Below are positions 22,153 to 33,000 of a stretch of DNA of 64,000 nt, piece after piece. Under the pieces are notes generated by a model. The model worked only from the letters and a program-made list of their open reading frames with translations. It searched no databases and had not been told where the DNA came from. The number at the start of each line of letters is the position of its first letter. Position 1 is the first letter of the stretch. The DNA comes from Bryopsis sp. KO-2023 (Eukaryota; Chlorophyta; Ulvophyceae; Bryopsidales; Bryopsidaceae). The translations under genes were made by a program, and so were the position numbers. Location of the stretch: assembly GCA_030272585.1 (NCBI GenBank), contig BSYQ01000008.1, forward strand, positions 4,464,001-4,528,000, read 5' to 3'.

Positions 22153-24204
22153 TCACCTGCTGAGCCCAACAGGCTTATCATCAAAAGGCCCAAAATTTCG
22201 GACAGGGGCTGCAGAATATCGAGGGGACGCCGCTGTTGGTCTTGCAGTATGCACATGTTCCATTTCGCTTGGAGTAGGATACTGCTGCGAATAGCCAGCT
22301 TGACTTTCACTCTGGTGAGATTGCGGCGGTCCAGCCCTGCTCATCCCACTCCCCATGCCACCACCCTCAGAAAAATTCCCCCCGTTCGGGTTTCCATTCA
22401 CAAGGCCGCTACCGTTAGGCGAGGGTCTAGGGCTGGCATGCACGTTGGAAAAAGAAGCTTCGTTCTGGCTCCCATGGAAATTCGCCACCGAGGTTTGAAA
22501 ACCTGCATTGGATCTTTGATGGTGCTGAGCTGGGGCTCCATCCTCCATTGGGGTGGGCAGCGACATGTTGACTGTTCCTTGGTGGGGGTTGAGCGTGTCC
22601 GCAGAGTAACCCGATTGCACCCCTTGCTGGACTGGAGAGTAACTCGATTGCACCCCCTGCTGGACTGGATAATCGGGGGTGGGCAGTTCTCCTTCGTCAC
22701 GCAGAGAGGGCATCGGAAGTGAATGACTTTGCTGTGAAGGTGGGTTCGCCGACTGGGGGGATACCGGATGGTGCTGTATGTTCACAGCTTGGGAGCAATG
22801 GTCCGACCTGGGGGACTGCACAGCTTGATGCTGATGTTGGTACTGGTGTTGGTGGTAGTGTGAGTGATCCGCAACACCGTTTGTGGTCGCAGGTGGAGGT
22901 ACTGTCCCTGTGTGGGCCAGAGGTGCTGTGTAGGAGCCTTGCGATGCTTCCGGAGACACTGGCCTCGAGTATAACCCAGGCGGGGTGCCTAGCCTGGGTG
23001 GAGCTCCTTGAGGGAATCGAATTTCATTGCCGGTGTCGAAGGATGAAAACATCTGAGCCCTCACATCTTGGATTTCCTGCCTAGCTTTCTCGTAAACCGC
23101 CTCCTTCTCTTCCAGCAGCTTTGTCAGCCTAGTTTGCTCGTTTCTGCACATTCCCAGACTCCGTTCCGACCTCAGCTTTTCTTCAGCCAGCTCCCTCTCC
23201 AAGTCCCCCACCCTCTTTTTCAGCGCCTGCGATTCTTCTTGCAATCGCATTTTCTCTTCATCCACCTGGGGAGGGAGCGGGGCTGCTGGTGGCTGCTGCT
23301 TTTCAATAGGCTCCATCACTGGGGATCGACTGCGGTCCATAGCCTCCCTTGGATGCTCATAGTTGTCCATATGGCTAGGACCCCTCCTCGAATCATGGAT
23401 TGGCTGTCGATAATGTGGAGGTGGGGCATAAGGAGGTGGGTGGTCCCCCCACCGCTCATGGTAGTCCCCGGCTGCCCCTCGATAGTCCCCACCTGGCCCT
23501 CGGTATTCCCCATGCGAGTAATACCCGTATCCATACGATAGCTGGGATCGCATCGGTCGTGGCCCATACTCCCTGTCCTCTAGGGGGGGGCCGTAGTGAG
23601 AATGGTGTGAAGGGGGGTACCCCCTCGACCCCGTGTCTCTCCAAGGGGGTGGACCGTAAGGTCCATCTGGATGACGTCGGTCTTCGTGAGGTGGTGGTGC
23701 GTAAGGCTCCGGGGCATCTCGACGATGTGAGTGTGGATGAGGGTAGGATTGCGGCTGAGGTTGCGGGGGGGGTTGGGTGGGCGGATGATGGGGCTGAGGC
23801 TGGGGCTGGGGCTGGGGTTGGGGTTGGGGTTGGGGTCGGGGTTGGGGTCGAGGCTGGGGATTTGGCTGCATATCGTAGCGGAAGTGGGGTGTCCTGTCGT
23901 AGCCCCAGTTGGCGTCCGGTACTCGTGACTTCTGTGGAGGTCCTCTGGAGCCGTTTGAAGGTGGGGCGCTTCGCCGGTGATGAGTTCGCGAAGAGGACGT
24001 GAAACTGAGTCTCAGCGATTTTGCTTGCTGCTGGGTCAAATGTAATTTGATCTTGTCCAGGGTGACGCCAGGTCCGAGCACCGGCAGAAACATATCGGCG
24101 CTGAGCGGCTGGGATTGGTCCTGAATCCGAACCTGCACCTGTTTCACGGAGAAAAACAACACCAACACCATCTTTAACACGACTCTCTGTTGGCAATCGT
24201 ACAT
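22153..24204 (-). CDS. Large disordered Pro/Gln/His-rich protein with a coiled coil
   Basis: One long frame gives 683 residues from MYDCQQRVVLKMVLVLFFSV. Residues 1-60 look folded (VQVRIQDQSQPLSADMFLPV, then LDKIKLHLTQQQAKSL). About 70-310 is disordered and rich in Pro, Gln, Tyr, Gly and Arg, with a run of about ten Pro-Gln pairs at 23,760-23,860 and RGG/SYGYGY-like patches. About 310-400 is a coiled coil (LKKRVGDLERELAEEKLRSE). The rest is Ser/Pro/Gln/His-rich, with a PVQQGVQS unit duplicated near 22,620-22,680. Such layouts are common in transcription co-factors and RNA-granule proteins, but no family is recognised. A CAG before codon VQVRIQ could be an acceptor, so an upstream exon replacing the first 20 residues is possible. 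Confidence 0.7.
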   Translation of the reverse strand: MYDCQQRVVLKMVLVLFFSVKQVQVRIQDQSQPLSADMFLPVLGPGVTLDKIKLHLTQQQAKSLRLSFTSSSRTHHRRSAPPSNGSRGPPQKSRVPDANWGYDRTPHFRYDMQPNPQPRPQPRPQPQPQPQPQPQPQPHHPPTQPPPQPQPQSYPHPHSHRRDAPEPYAPPPHEDRRHPDGPYGPPPWRDTGSRGYPPSHHSHYGPPLEDREYGPRPMRSQLSYGYGYYSHGEYRGPGGDYRGAAGDYHERWGDHPPPYAPPPHYRQPIHDSRRGPSHMDNYEHPREAMDRSRSPVMEPIEKQQPPAAPLPPQVDEEKMRLQEESQALKKRVGDLERELAEEKLRSERSLGMCRNEQTRLTKLLEEKEAVYEKARQEIQDVRAQMFSSFDTGNEIRFPQGAPPRLGTPPGLYSRPVSPEASQGSYTAPLAHTGTVPPPATTNGVADHSHYHQHQYQHQHQAVQSPRSDHCSQAVNIQHHPVSPQSANPPSQQSHSLPMPSLRDEGELPTPDYPVQQGVQSSYSPVQQGVQSGYSADTLNPHQGTVNMSLPTPMEDGAPAQHHQRSNAGFQTSVANFHGSQNEASFSNVHASPRPSPNGSGLVNGNPNGGNFSEGGGMGSGMSRAGPPQSHQSESQAGYSQQYPTPSEMEHVHTARPTAASPRYSAAPVRNFGPFDDKPVGLSR
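23765..23860 (-). repeat. Coding microsatellite (Pro-Gln)n
   Basis: A hexamer-based repeat (GGTTGG/GGCTGG on the plus strand) encodes alternating Pro and Gln or Arg in the preceding protein. It is prone to length change by slippage in steps that keep the frame. Confidence 0.85.
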
Positions 24205-24619
24205 AAGCTGACACACACAAACAGAAAAAAAAATATAATTTCAGGGATGCAAGGGAAATGAACTTGAAATTATTGACAAGGAGGGGATGTGACCCCCATC
24301 GGATTTGAATAGAAAGCAATCTATGCTCATGTACCAACGATTTGGAAGCTGATCGAAATACCAGCACTTGACTTCCTAAAAATCGACCGATACGTAGACA
24401 TAACCCTAAACCAAGACATGCTCCATTTTCTTTCCCTTTTCTTGTTTGATTGTAATCGATATTTTTTCCAGCCAAATCCTATTCCTACACTGTTTTGCTT
24501 GAAATTCTAAATTTCATCCCCACAGGTGCAAGTTACCCAATGACCTCGATGAATCAAGCAACTGGACAAACTTGTTTGTTGATATATTTCAACTATTTTC
24601 AAAAAAAATAAAATTAAAG

Positions 24620-24952
24620 CTACTTTACTGGTGGTGTGAAACCTACTAGGCTCACTTGAGCGTAATGCTTTCCCTCTGGTTGGGAAACCAAATCCCCATC
24701 GCTGGAAGCCTCAAACACGCCGAAAAGCTCGCCTCTACGTAAGAAAAACACGGGCATCCCTTTCCTGACATAGCGAATGTACTGGAAGTGCTCCTCCGAA
24801 GCTTGGCCAACCCGGTTGCGTATGAAGTACTCCAATTGCTCCGAAGATTCCGTGGCGAAAATCACCCCACCGATGTCGTCCGTCACCTTGTCCTTGTCCT
24901 GTGCTTTGGGTGGCTCGGCTGACGCTGTCCCAATCGCAGCATTTTGGTCCAT
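24620..24952 (-). CDS. DCD-domain protein (110 residues)
   Basis: Starting at MDQNAAIGTASAEPPKAQDK the frame gives 110 residues ending VGFTPPVK. After a short linker the whole protein is one DCD (development and cell death) domain: IGGVIFATESSEQLEYFIR, an HFQYIRYVRKGMPVFFLRRG strand pair, and the hallmark LFGVFEASSDGDL. In plants DCD proteins act in stress, ER and cell-death responses, usually with other domains attached; here the domain stands alone. The frame is open upstream through a hydrophobic stretch (IFLFCLCEFSWLWVF), so a longer form with a membrane anchor from an earlier start cannot be excluded. It is transcribed away from NOG2, 607 bases apart. Confidence 0.75.
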   Translation of the reverse strand: MDQNAAIGTASAEPPKAQDKDKVTDDIGGVIFATESSEQLEYFIRNRVGQASEEHFQYIRYVRKGMPVFFLRRGELFGVFEASSDGDLVSQPEGKHYAQVSLVGFTPPVK

Positions 24953-25559
24953 CTTGCGCGTGTGCGTATGTATTGCGTTTCCTTTTTCCGCCTTGGAGAT
25001 CCTGCGGAAAACCCAAAGCCACGAGAACTCGCACAAGCAGAACAGGAAAATATAGGAGAAGGAAATGCGTGCTGGACGCCCGAAACGGAGGCATTTTCGT
25101 CCAAATATAACGGATACACATAACGCTGTCCATAGCAGATCTATCCACAACCTCTTCGACAGCTTTGGACCATTCAGTGCAGAATGTTTCCCAAACAGAT
25201 CCACCTTTGAAAAGAAACACGTCCCTCGAGGACCGACAATCTCGCGCGAGGGCATTAACAAGAAAACAAATCACCAACGCGCTTCCACTCGCAAAAGTGG
25301 AAAAAACCTTCACCGACCTGTCTCAGTCGGCCTTCCCTCTTCCCTCTGTTCGATCCGCCACAACTCGTTGCGCTGGACTCCGTCGGGGCTTCGTGACATA
25401 TTGTTGATTTCTGTCAAGAGAGCGATGTCACACTGTCGGTCAGTCATCCGACCGCGACCGCTTTAAAAATAGCCCCCGTTTTTCAGGTGTTTCTTTTCTC
25501 GTTGACTTTCTCAGCCTCTCTCTCTTTCCACGCCTCCGAAACGCCAACGCCGCGCAAGG
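24953..25559. promoter_or_regulatory. Bidirectional promoter region, DCD protein / NOG2
   Basis: About 600 bases lie between two start codons pointing away from each other. The minus strand is open for a putative signal-peptide ORF (MKVFSTFASGSALVICFLVN) from 25,313, possibly part of a longer DCD transcript. No TATA box stands out. The boundaries of the two promoters cannot be set. Confidence 0.4.
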
Positions 25560-28500
25560 ATGCCGAAATCAAGACCGCCGAAGAAGAAAAGTCAGTCGGA
25601 TACTCGCAAGCCTCGGCACTCGAACGACCCGAATCGCCCGAACAAAGATGTCGCACCCGGAATGCGTAGCGCGGCCACCGTTCGCCGCCTTCAAATGTAC
25701 AGGGCTAAGCCCGTGCGCACGAAGCAAGGGAAGATGGTCTACCAGCAGTACCAGTCCAAAGCGCTGCCGAACACGAGGATCACGCCCGACCGACGGTGGT
25801 TTGGGAACACGCGAACGATCGGTCAGAAGCAACTGGAGCAGTTCAGGGATGCGATGAGGGTGAAAGTGGATGACGCGTTCACGGTGCTTCTCCGAGAGAA
25901 GAAATTGCCCCTTCAACTGTTGAAAGAGGCTGGGCCCAAGGCGGAGACCGCTGGAAAAGGCGAAGGGCTGTTGCAGGTACAATGCTGATGCAACTTGTAT
26001 GAAATTTTCCACCCAGACTGCAAAAAGAGAGAAGGGGTGGGGGGGGGGGGGTTGAAAAGCTGTCAGAATAGAAAGGAAGGAAAATTGGGAGGACTAAGTG
26101 TATGTTGATGATTGTTATCATGACAAACATTTTCACTGGGTTGAGTAAATCTGGGGGAACACCCCATCCCTGTCGATTGGAAAAAAAGAGCACGGAACTA
26201 GTGCCAGCCAGGAAGCCCGTGGCTTAATCAGGCATGTTTTTTTGTTTTGTTTTGTTGATCTATATATGTTTATTTGAATCAGCAGTTATTCTTGATCACT
26301 GAAAATTTTTGGTGACTTTGGTCGAGTTGGGGTAAAACCCAGGTGCTGTTGTGGCGTGGATTTTCATAAAAGAAGAATAGAACTAAAAAAAAGAACTCTT
26401 TAATATGGATTCTACATTTAGAAAAAATTGGAGTTACCCCTTGCATGATATCAAAATTTCATAACATTGAAAAAAGCTGGCAATTTCCTTGTTTACATTC
26501 GCACAATTAGTATTATTCATTTTTATTCATTTTTCATTTAGTTATTATTTTATTTCTTTCCCCACTCAAGGTTGAGCCTTTCGAGGAAGTTTTCGGGCCA
26601 TCCAAGAAACGCAAGAGGCCGAAGCTGCCGAGTGACACCTACGGCGATTTGCTGAACAAAATCGACGAGAGGTCGGAGGCTTACAGCGAAAAGCTGCTGA
26701 AGGGGGGCGACAGAGACCTGGTGAAAGAAGATGACGGTCTCAGGGATTCTGGAAGAGACAGCTTGTTTTCGAAAGGTCAATCCAAGAGAATCTGGGGGGA
26801 GCTGTACAAGGTCATCGATTCCTCCGATGTTATTATCGAGGTATGGAAAAAAAAAAAGTTAGATATTTATTTTACTTACTTTGACACAAAAAAGGAAGGT
26901 TAAAAAGGAATCTGTTGGGTGGTCTCACTTCGATTTGTTTTGAAAAAATACAAATTGAAGTGAAAATGAGCTCTCGGAACGAATTCAGGGTTTTTTGCGT
27001 TGATCCCCTTCCCCTCTGTTTTGGATATTTATTTGGTAAATTTAGAATATATGTGTATTCAATTGAGAGTCGGTGTAATGCTCAGCAAGAACTGGTGGTT
27101 TTTTAGTATTTTGCTTCCGAAAATTGATCCAGTGCTGTGCTTGCTTAAAAGAAGTAAAAAAAAACAATCAAAAACTGAAAAATAACATCGATTTGTCTGC
27201 TTGACTATGTATTAATGCTCCCACTGTTGATGGTCCAGTTTTTTTTTTTTTTTAGAGAACGATATCTACTTCACACAGCTTTTTTTTTCTCACTTGCCTT
27301 GAGTTCGGTCCCTCCACATTCACGTATCAAAAATATTACTAAATGATTATTATTACTATGCAAAATTTATATTCTTTCAACATACCACCACTGTTTGTCA
27401 ACATTTTTCTGCAGGTTTTGGATGCCAGAGATCCGGAAGGCACGCGTTCCAGACACCTGGAATCCAACCTGAGGAAAAACCACAAACACAAGCACCTCAT
27501 CCTGCTGTTGAACAAGTGCGACCTTGTTCCGGCCTGGGTGACTAAGCGATGGCTGCACTCCCTTTCCAGAGAATTCCCGACGGTGGCTTTCCATGCGCAC
27601 ATCAACAAGCCGTTCGGGAAGGGAGCGCTGTTGTCGATTTTGAGGCAGCTTGCGAGGCTGAGGTCTGACAAAAAATCCATCTCGGTGGGGTTTGTGGGGT
27701 ACCCCAACGTGGGCAAGTCCAGCGTGATCAACACGCTGAAAAGGAAAAAAGTGTGCAATGTGGCGCCCATTCCTGGGGAAACCAAGGTAATTCATCCTCT
27801 TCCGTTTGGAAAAAAACATGACATTATATAACTACGATTTCTGGATGCAGAACCACCTTTCATACCCCACCCCCCCCCCCCAAAAAAAAAAAAAAAAAGA
27901 AGAAAAAAAATTGAAACATGCTGTGAAGCAAGGATATTTCAGCGCAACGAAACTGTTTCATGTTCGATTGCCAAAAATATGAAAAAAAGCGTTTTTTACT
28001 CCAGCTCATTTTTTTCTTAATCGATTCGATCTTTGGGGGTAGAAAGATTCACCTAGGATTTCCCAAATTTGTCCAGCCGAGAACTTGTCCAAAAAGCATG
28101 TTTTTTTTTTATCTGCGCAAACAGGTGTGGCAATACGTGACCTTGATCAAGAGAATCAACCTGATCGATTGCCCTGGGGTGGTCCACAGCACCACAGACG
28201 ACACCCAAACCTCCACCGTGCTCAAGGGAGTGGTCCGTGTCGAGCATCTAGAGGATGCCACTGAATACGTCCCCGCTCTGCTTTCCAGGGTCAAACCAGA
28301 ATACATCACCCGAGCTTACTGCGTAAAAACCTGGACTGACTACGAAGATTTCCTCGCTCAAGTGGCCAGGCGATCCGGGAAACTGCTGAAAGGAGGCGAC
28401 CCCGATTTGAACACGGTCGCGAGGATGGTGTTGCTGGACTGGCAAAAGGGTCGAATTCCTTACTTCACCCTGCCACCCAACTACAAGGAAACGCTCCCGG

Positions 28501-28976
28501 TTGGGGAAGTGGATGGGGTTGCCAAAGAGGAAGACGAGTCGGATTTGCCACCGGGGGAGGCTGAAGTGAAGCTGGCTAATCGAGCGCAACGAGCGATCAC
28601 TGATATCTCTGTGCAAGTGGCTGAACAGATCGGGGATGCCATCCCCCAGAAGCGAGGGTATTTTACCACTGAGGATGCTTACGAAAATGGAGTGATTGGG
28701 GCGAACGTGGACGTATCTTCCAGTGGATCTGAATCGGATCAGGAGGATCAAACTTTATCTGGAAAAGACGGTGGGAATGAAAGCGATGCAGAGGAGGAGG
28801 AGGAGGAATTGGAAGAGGAGGGTGGAAATGGTGAGAGTGACACAGACAGTGACGGGTACGGAGCAGAGGGGTTGTCGTGGGAAGCTGTGGTGGCAAGCAT
28901 GAACCAAGTGGAGGAAGAAGAAGAAGAGGAGGACGAGGAGCAACCTTCTGCAAAACGATCGAAAAAAAATGGATAG
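25560..28976 (+). CDS. NOG2: Nucleolar GTP-binding protein 2 (NOG2/GNL2/NUG2)
   Basis: Four exons (25560-25976, 26571-26840, 27415-27786, 28125-28976) close in phase and give 636 residues. This is a circularly permuted GTPase of the YlqF/YRG family. The motifs run G4 NKCD (262-265), G1 GYPNVGKSS (324-332), G2 PIPGETK (347-353), G3 DCPG (368-371). The N-terminal NGP1NT region is present (residues 14-140, [20 protein letters not shown]), and the C-terminal third is acidic, with Glu-rich runs and a basic end. NOG2 binds pre-60S ribosomal particles in the nucleolus and nucleus and acts in rRNA remodelling and export licensing. All residues expected for GTP binding are intact. The intron at 27,787-28,124 contains a C12-A18 tract, one of the few in this window on the C-rich sense strand. 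Confidence 0.97.
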
Positions 28977-30022
28977 GCTCGAGGGATATTGCCGTTTCTA
29001 GGAGGGATCTGGGGGTAGGCGATTTGTTTGTGGGGGGTTTCTGTGAGGTCAAATGGGTGTTGCAGCTGCAACGTTTTGGTGAATCGACGGAAGAGTGCTT
29101 GTGTTGGGCTGGTTTGCGGGTGTGGGTGTGGGGAGCGGGGTGGGGCACCCTCGACTGAAGTTGGATTGGTGATGGTTTTAACATGCTCGGGGATCCAACC
29201 AGCAAGGATCTCCCTTCTCCCTCTTCTTGTGCTAGGTGACCCAGCCACGAACTCCCCCTTGAGGCAATCATAGTTCAAGAATCCACCACATCTATCAGTC
29301 GCTCCTGCAATGTCCCATCGCATCACCAGTTGATGAAGAAAGCTCTTTCAGGTTCTGGGATGAAGCGCTGAGAGTTGTTTTTTTTGCTGAGAGTTTGCCC
29401 TTTCTGGTGGGTAGGACTTTGCGGTGGATTCTGATCGTGGATTCTGATAATGATGGGTTATATTCCCTCACGGATTTTTCTTTTGTTTCCCGGCTAACCA
29501 GTGCCGCGTCACCGCGAATCCCCCCCCCAAAAAATATATATATATATATGCGAATGGGTCATTGTGGACAGTTCAACTATGTGGAAATGTAGCTCAACTT
29601 AACTCATCCAATTCGTCCTGGTCCCTTTTGAAGAAGGTTCTCCGAATCGCTTCTTTTTCATTTGACAACTCCCCAAAGTTTTTCAAAAGATCTCTCACAG
29701 GAAAAAAAAAACCTGAACGGTTTTCACTGATCATGACAGCTCAAATTTGAGAACTGGAGATGCTGGCACCCCACGTCAGCAGAGTCGACAGTCGGACATA
29801 AGGGCACACTGCCAGATACGCCATCACCAGCAGGGAACTCTTAACGATTCCTTCAAGAATTCAACTCGACACCGACAGCGGTTGTGGCTCAAAGCAAGCT
29901 GTCTCGAATCCCGACGTGACGATTTTCATTACATTGAGGGCGGCGGCGAATTCACTTGATCAGAAAAGGGACTTGAGCGTTGCGGATCTGGAACGGCCAG
30001 AGAGTTTCTTGGCGGCGGCACG
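28977..30022. other. Intergenic: NOG2 3' flank and Ycf45-like promoter
   Basis: G/T-rich just after NOG2, then mixed. The minus strand is open here for about 200 codons (29,271-28,663) only because it is the antisense of the acidic NOG2 tail. Nothing else is visible except a short (TA)n run at 29,535. Confidence 0.45.
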
Positions 30023-33000
30023 ATGGCTGATTCATCCAAACAGGAGAACGAGGGGGAGAAACTAAAAGAGATAAAATCGCTTGTGGAGGTGAGTGTCTAT
30101 ACACGTGATGATTCGCTGCCTCGCAGAATGAACGGGTTCTCTGCGTGGAGGAATGACTGTGTCTGACCGTTTCATTGCAGATTCTCCCTCAGGAGCTTGG
30201 TGCATGCTTGCTGGATCATCCAGAGCTGGGCAATCTTGTGGAGGTAAAATCCCTAGTATCAGTAGTAGTCGAAATCCAAATATGAAAACCTGAACGTCGA
30301 AATTCACCATGACAGGAAACAGAAACTAGAAAAGAACTGCCATGTTGAGAATTCACCATGATCAGCAACCATCGTGCTTTTGTGAAAAAATTGTAAGGTC
30401 TAGAGACTTTTTTTTTATCAATTTTGTTGAGGATACCTCCAAAATACTCCATGTGGCTGAGCAGATCGACTTCCATTGGATTTATAGCTGGCATTGGCAA
30501 TTAAAAAACCCACATGGCTGGTGTGGCGATTGTAGGTTGTGCTGGACCTTGGCCGAAAGCCTCAAGCCAATTTTGAAAACTGTCAGGAGAGAATCGAAGC
30601 TGTGGTGGTATGTACAATCGATATATCGATCAATAATCACAACCCACAGCCACAAGAGGAGCCATCACCCTCCATGTTGCTTGAACAAAGAATAAAAAAT
30701 AATAATTGATTTTTTTTTCTTGATTTTTTTGCACCTGAGATTGTTTTAGGTGCAAAACTTTTTTTTTCTAATAATCAATCGAGGGTATCTATTCCTATTT
30801 GCTCCCCTAGCTGTTTCCCAACATGTCGTTCCGTTTATGTACCAAAAATTGCCGAACGTTTTTTGATGATCCTCTCTCCTGATTTCTTGATTTTTTCTTA
30901 GTTTTTTTAATTTTTTGATTCGCTGATTTGGGGTCCAGGTGAGCGAGGAGGATTTACAGCATGTGGTGGCACGTGTGGGTGAATTTGGTCAAGACAACCG
31001 GGCTGGAATCGAAGGCTCCCTGCACAGAGTCAGCTGCCTTCGGAATCGAAGCGGGGTGGTAATAGGATTGACTCTTGCGGTCGGAAAGTCTGTCATGGGG
31101 CCTGCTGCCATGCTGTATGACATTCTCCAGGGTAAATACTTGTGCCACCGACAATTAAAAAACATGTCATTGATTGAGACTTGAAACAGGCTCCAGGTGT
31201 ACTGCTATGAGATCTGGAAAGTTGTGTGTGGTGTTGATATCCATCCATCGATTGTGGCTAATGAGAAAATGCCATGGAACCTACTCTCAAGTGTAAATAG
31301 ATTCCAGATTACACATAACTAAAAAATGCCGATGCTTGTGTTATGGGTACCGCCTGTATTTTTCACTTCTTGTCCTGTCTGACATGGATTCTATCGTGTG
31401 AATCAGAGAGGAAATCAATTTTGTTGCTGGGGCCTCCTGGAGCAGGAAAGACAACTGTCCTGCGGGATATGGCGAGAGTTTTGAGCGAAAAAATGGGCAG
31501 AAACGTCATGATCGTGGATACATCCAATGAAATTGGGGGTTATGGTAACATCCCCCACCCTTTCATCGGGAAGGCCAGGCGCATGCAGGTTCCCAACATC
31601 GCCGAGCAGTACAAGGTCATGGTAGGGCATCCAGTCAGACATAGCACATCAGCTTCAATTTCAATTTTTTTTGGTTTTTTTTTCCGACTCCTTGCAAAAA
31701 TACGATTTTTCCTTTATCCTGCATATCAATTTAAAAGAAATAAAAAAATAACAATAATAAAATATGAATATATATTAAAAAAAGTGTGTGACTGGTCAGG
31801 TTGAGGCAGTACAGAACCACCGGCCAGAAGTAGTGATGGTGGATGAGGTGGGGCGGCGAGAAGAGGCTGATGCATGCCGTTCGATCAGTGAAAGAGGAGT
31901 CCAGATCATTGCTTCTGTACATGGGCACACTTTGGAAAACCTGGTCAAGAATCCTCAACTCGTAGGCTTGGTAGGAGGCATCCAGAATATCACCATCGGT
32001 GATATGACAGCCATCAGGAGGGCTGGGGATATAGCTTGCATGAGGAAGACGGTGAGGATTTTCAAACAAACGGTTTCTTAGGGGGTTGGGGTGCTGGCTA
32101 GCTTTTACTGTGGGTTGTAATGATTGATTGATTGATTGATTATATATATATCCCCGAAAAAAAAGAATCAAAACCCCTGTTGGCTAGCTTTTACTGTGGG
32201 TTGTAATCATTGATTGATTGATTGATCATATATATATCCCCGAAAAAAAAAAAAATCAAAACCCCTGTTGGATTGGGAGCATGGCTCGGTTTTTTCTGAT
32301 CAAAGGCACCAATGTTCAAATGATAGGTCAAAGAAAGAGAGGGGCCACCGGCATTTGATGTCTTGGTGGAAATGCGGAGCCGGGATGAGTGGTTGATTCA
32401 CGATGTGGAGACCTCCGTGGATCATATCTTGAAAGGCCGAGAAATGATGGTCGAGGTAGGAATGCAGGCTGTATTATGAGTCTCAGTTATGTGATTTTAT
32501 TTTTAATATCTGAATTATCAGGAAGAAATATAAAAATAAATAAATGATCGGAAAAAAATTGGGACATTGTGGGCGATGCTGGTGGGCACACAGCAGCAGC
32601 CACACGTGTTCAATGGTTTTCAGAAAGTGTCCATTTTTTGCCAGGTTCGATCTCGGGATTCGACCACTGGTGAAAGTCACCGACGTTCCGTGGTTTACAC
32701 CCATTCAAGCATTTCAGGCATGCCCCCTCAAATACCCACCAAAAAAGGTAAATGGCTGCAGTTTGGCTGTGAGTGTTATGTTTCTTCGGCTCGATTCAAG
32801 TTTTTCTTTCTCTTCTTTTTTTTTAGATAAAAAAGACTGTCTCAAGATTGGGCCTTCCGATCAGATGGATATTTCAGATGAAATCACTGGGGTTACCGCA
32901 CCCAAACCTGCTGATCTGCCCGTTCGAACAGGTAATGGCTGCGGTTTGGCTGTGAGTGCTATGTTTCTTCAACTTGATTCGATCCAAGTTTTGCCTTCTC

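Noticed and set aside
23456-24475. 339-codon minus-strand ORF overlapping the 683-residue protein
   Set aside because: It is a shifted-frame reading of the same repeats (Pro-Thr instead of Pro-Gln); the chosen frame is longer and contains a clear coiled coil.
28663-29271. 202-codon minus-strand ORF
   Set aside because: It is antisense to the Glu-rich tail of NOG2 and reads as Pro/His/Leu low complexity.
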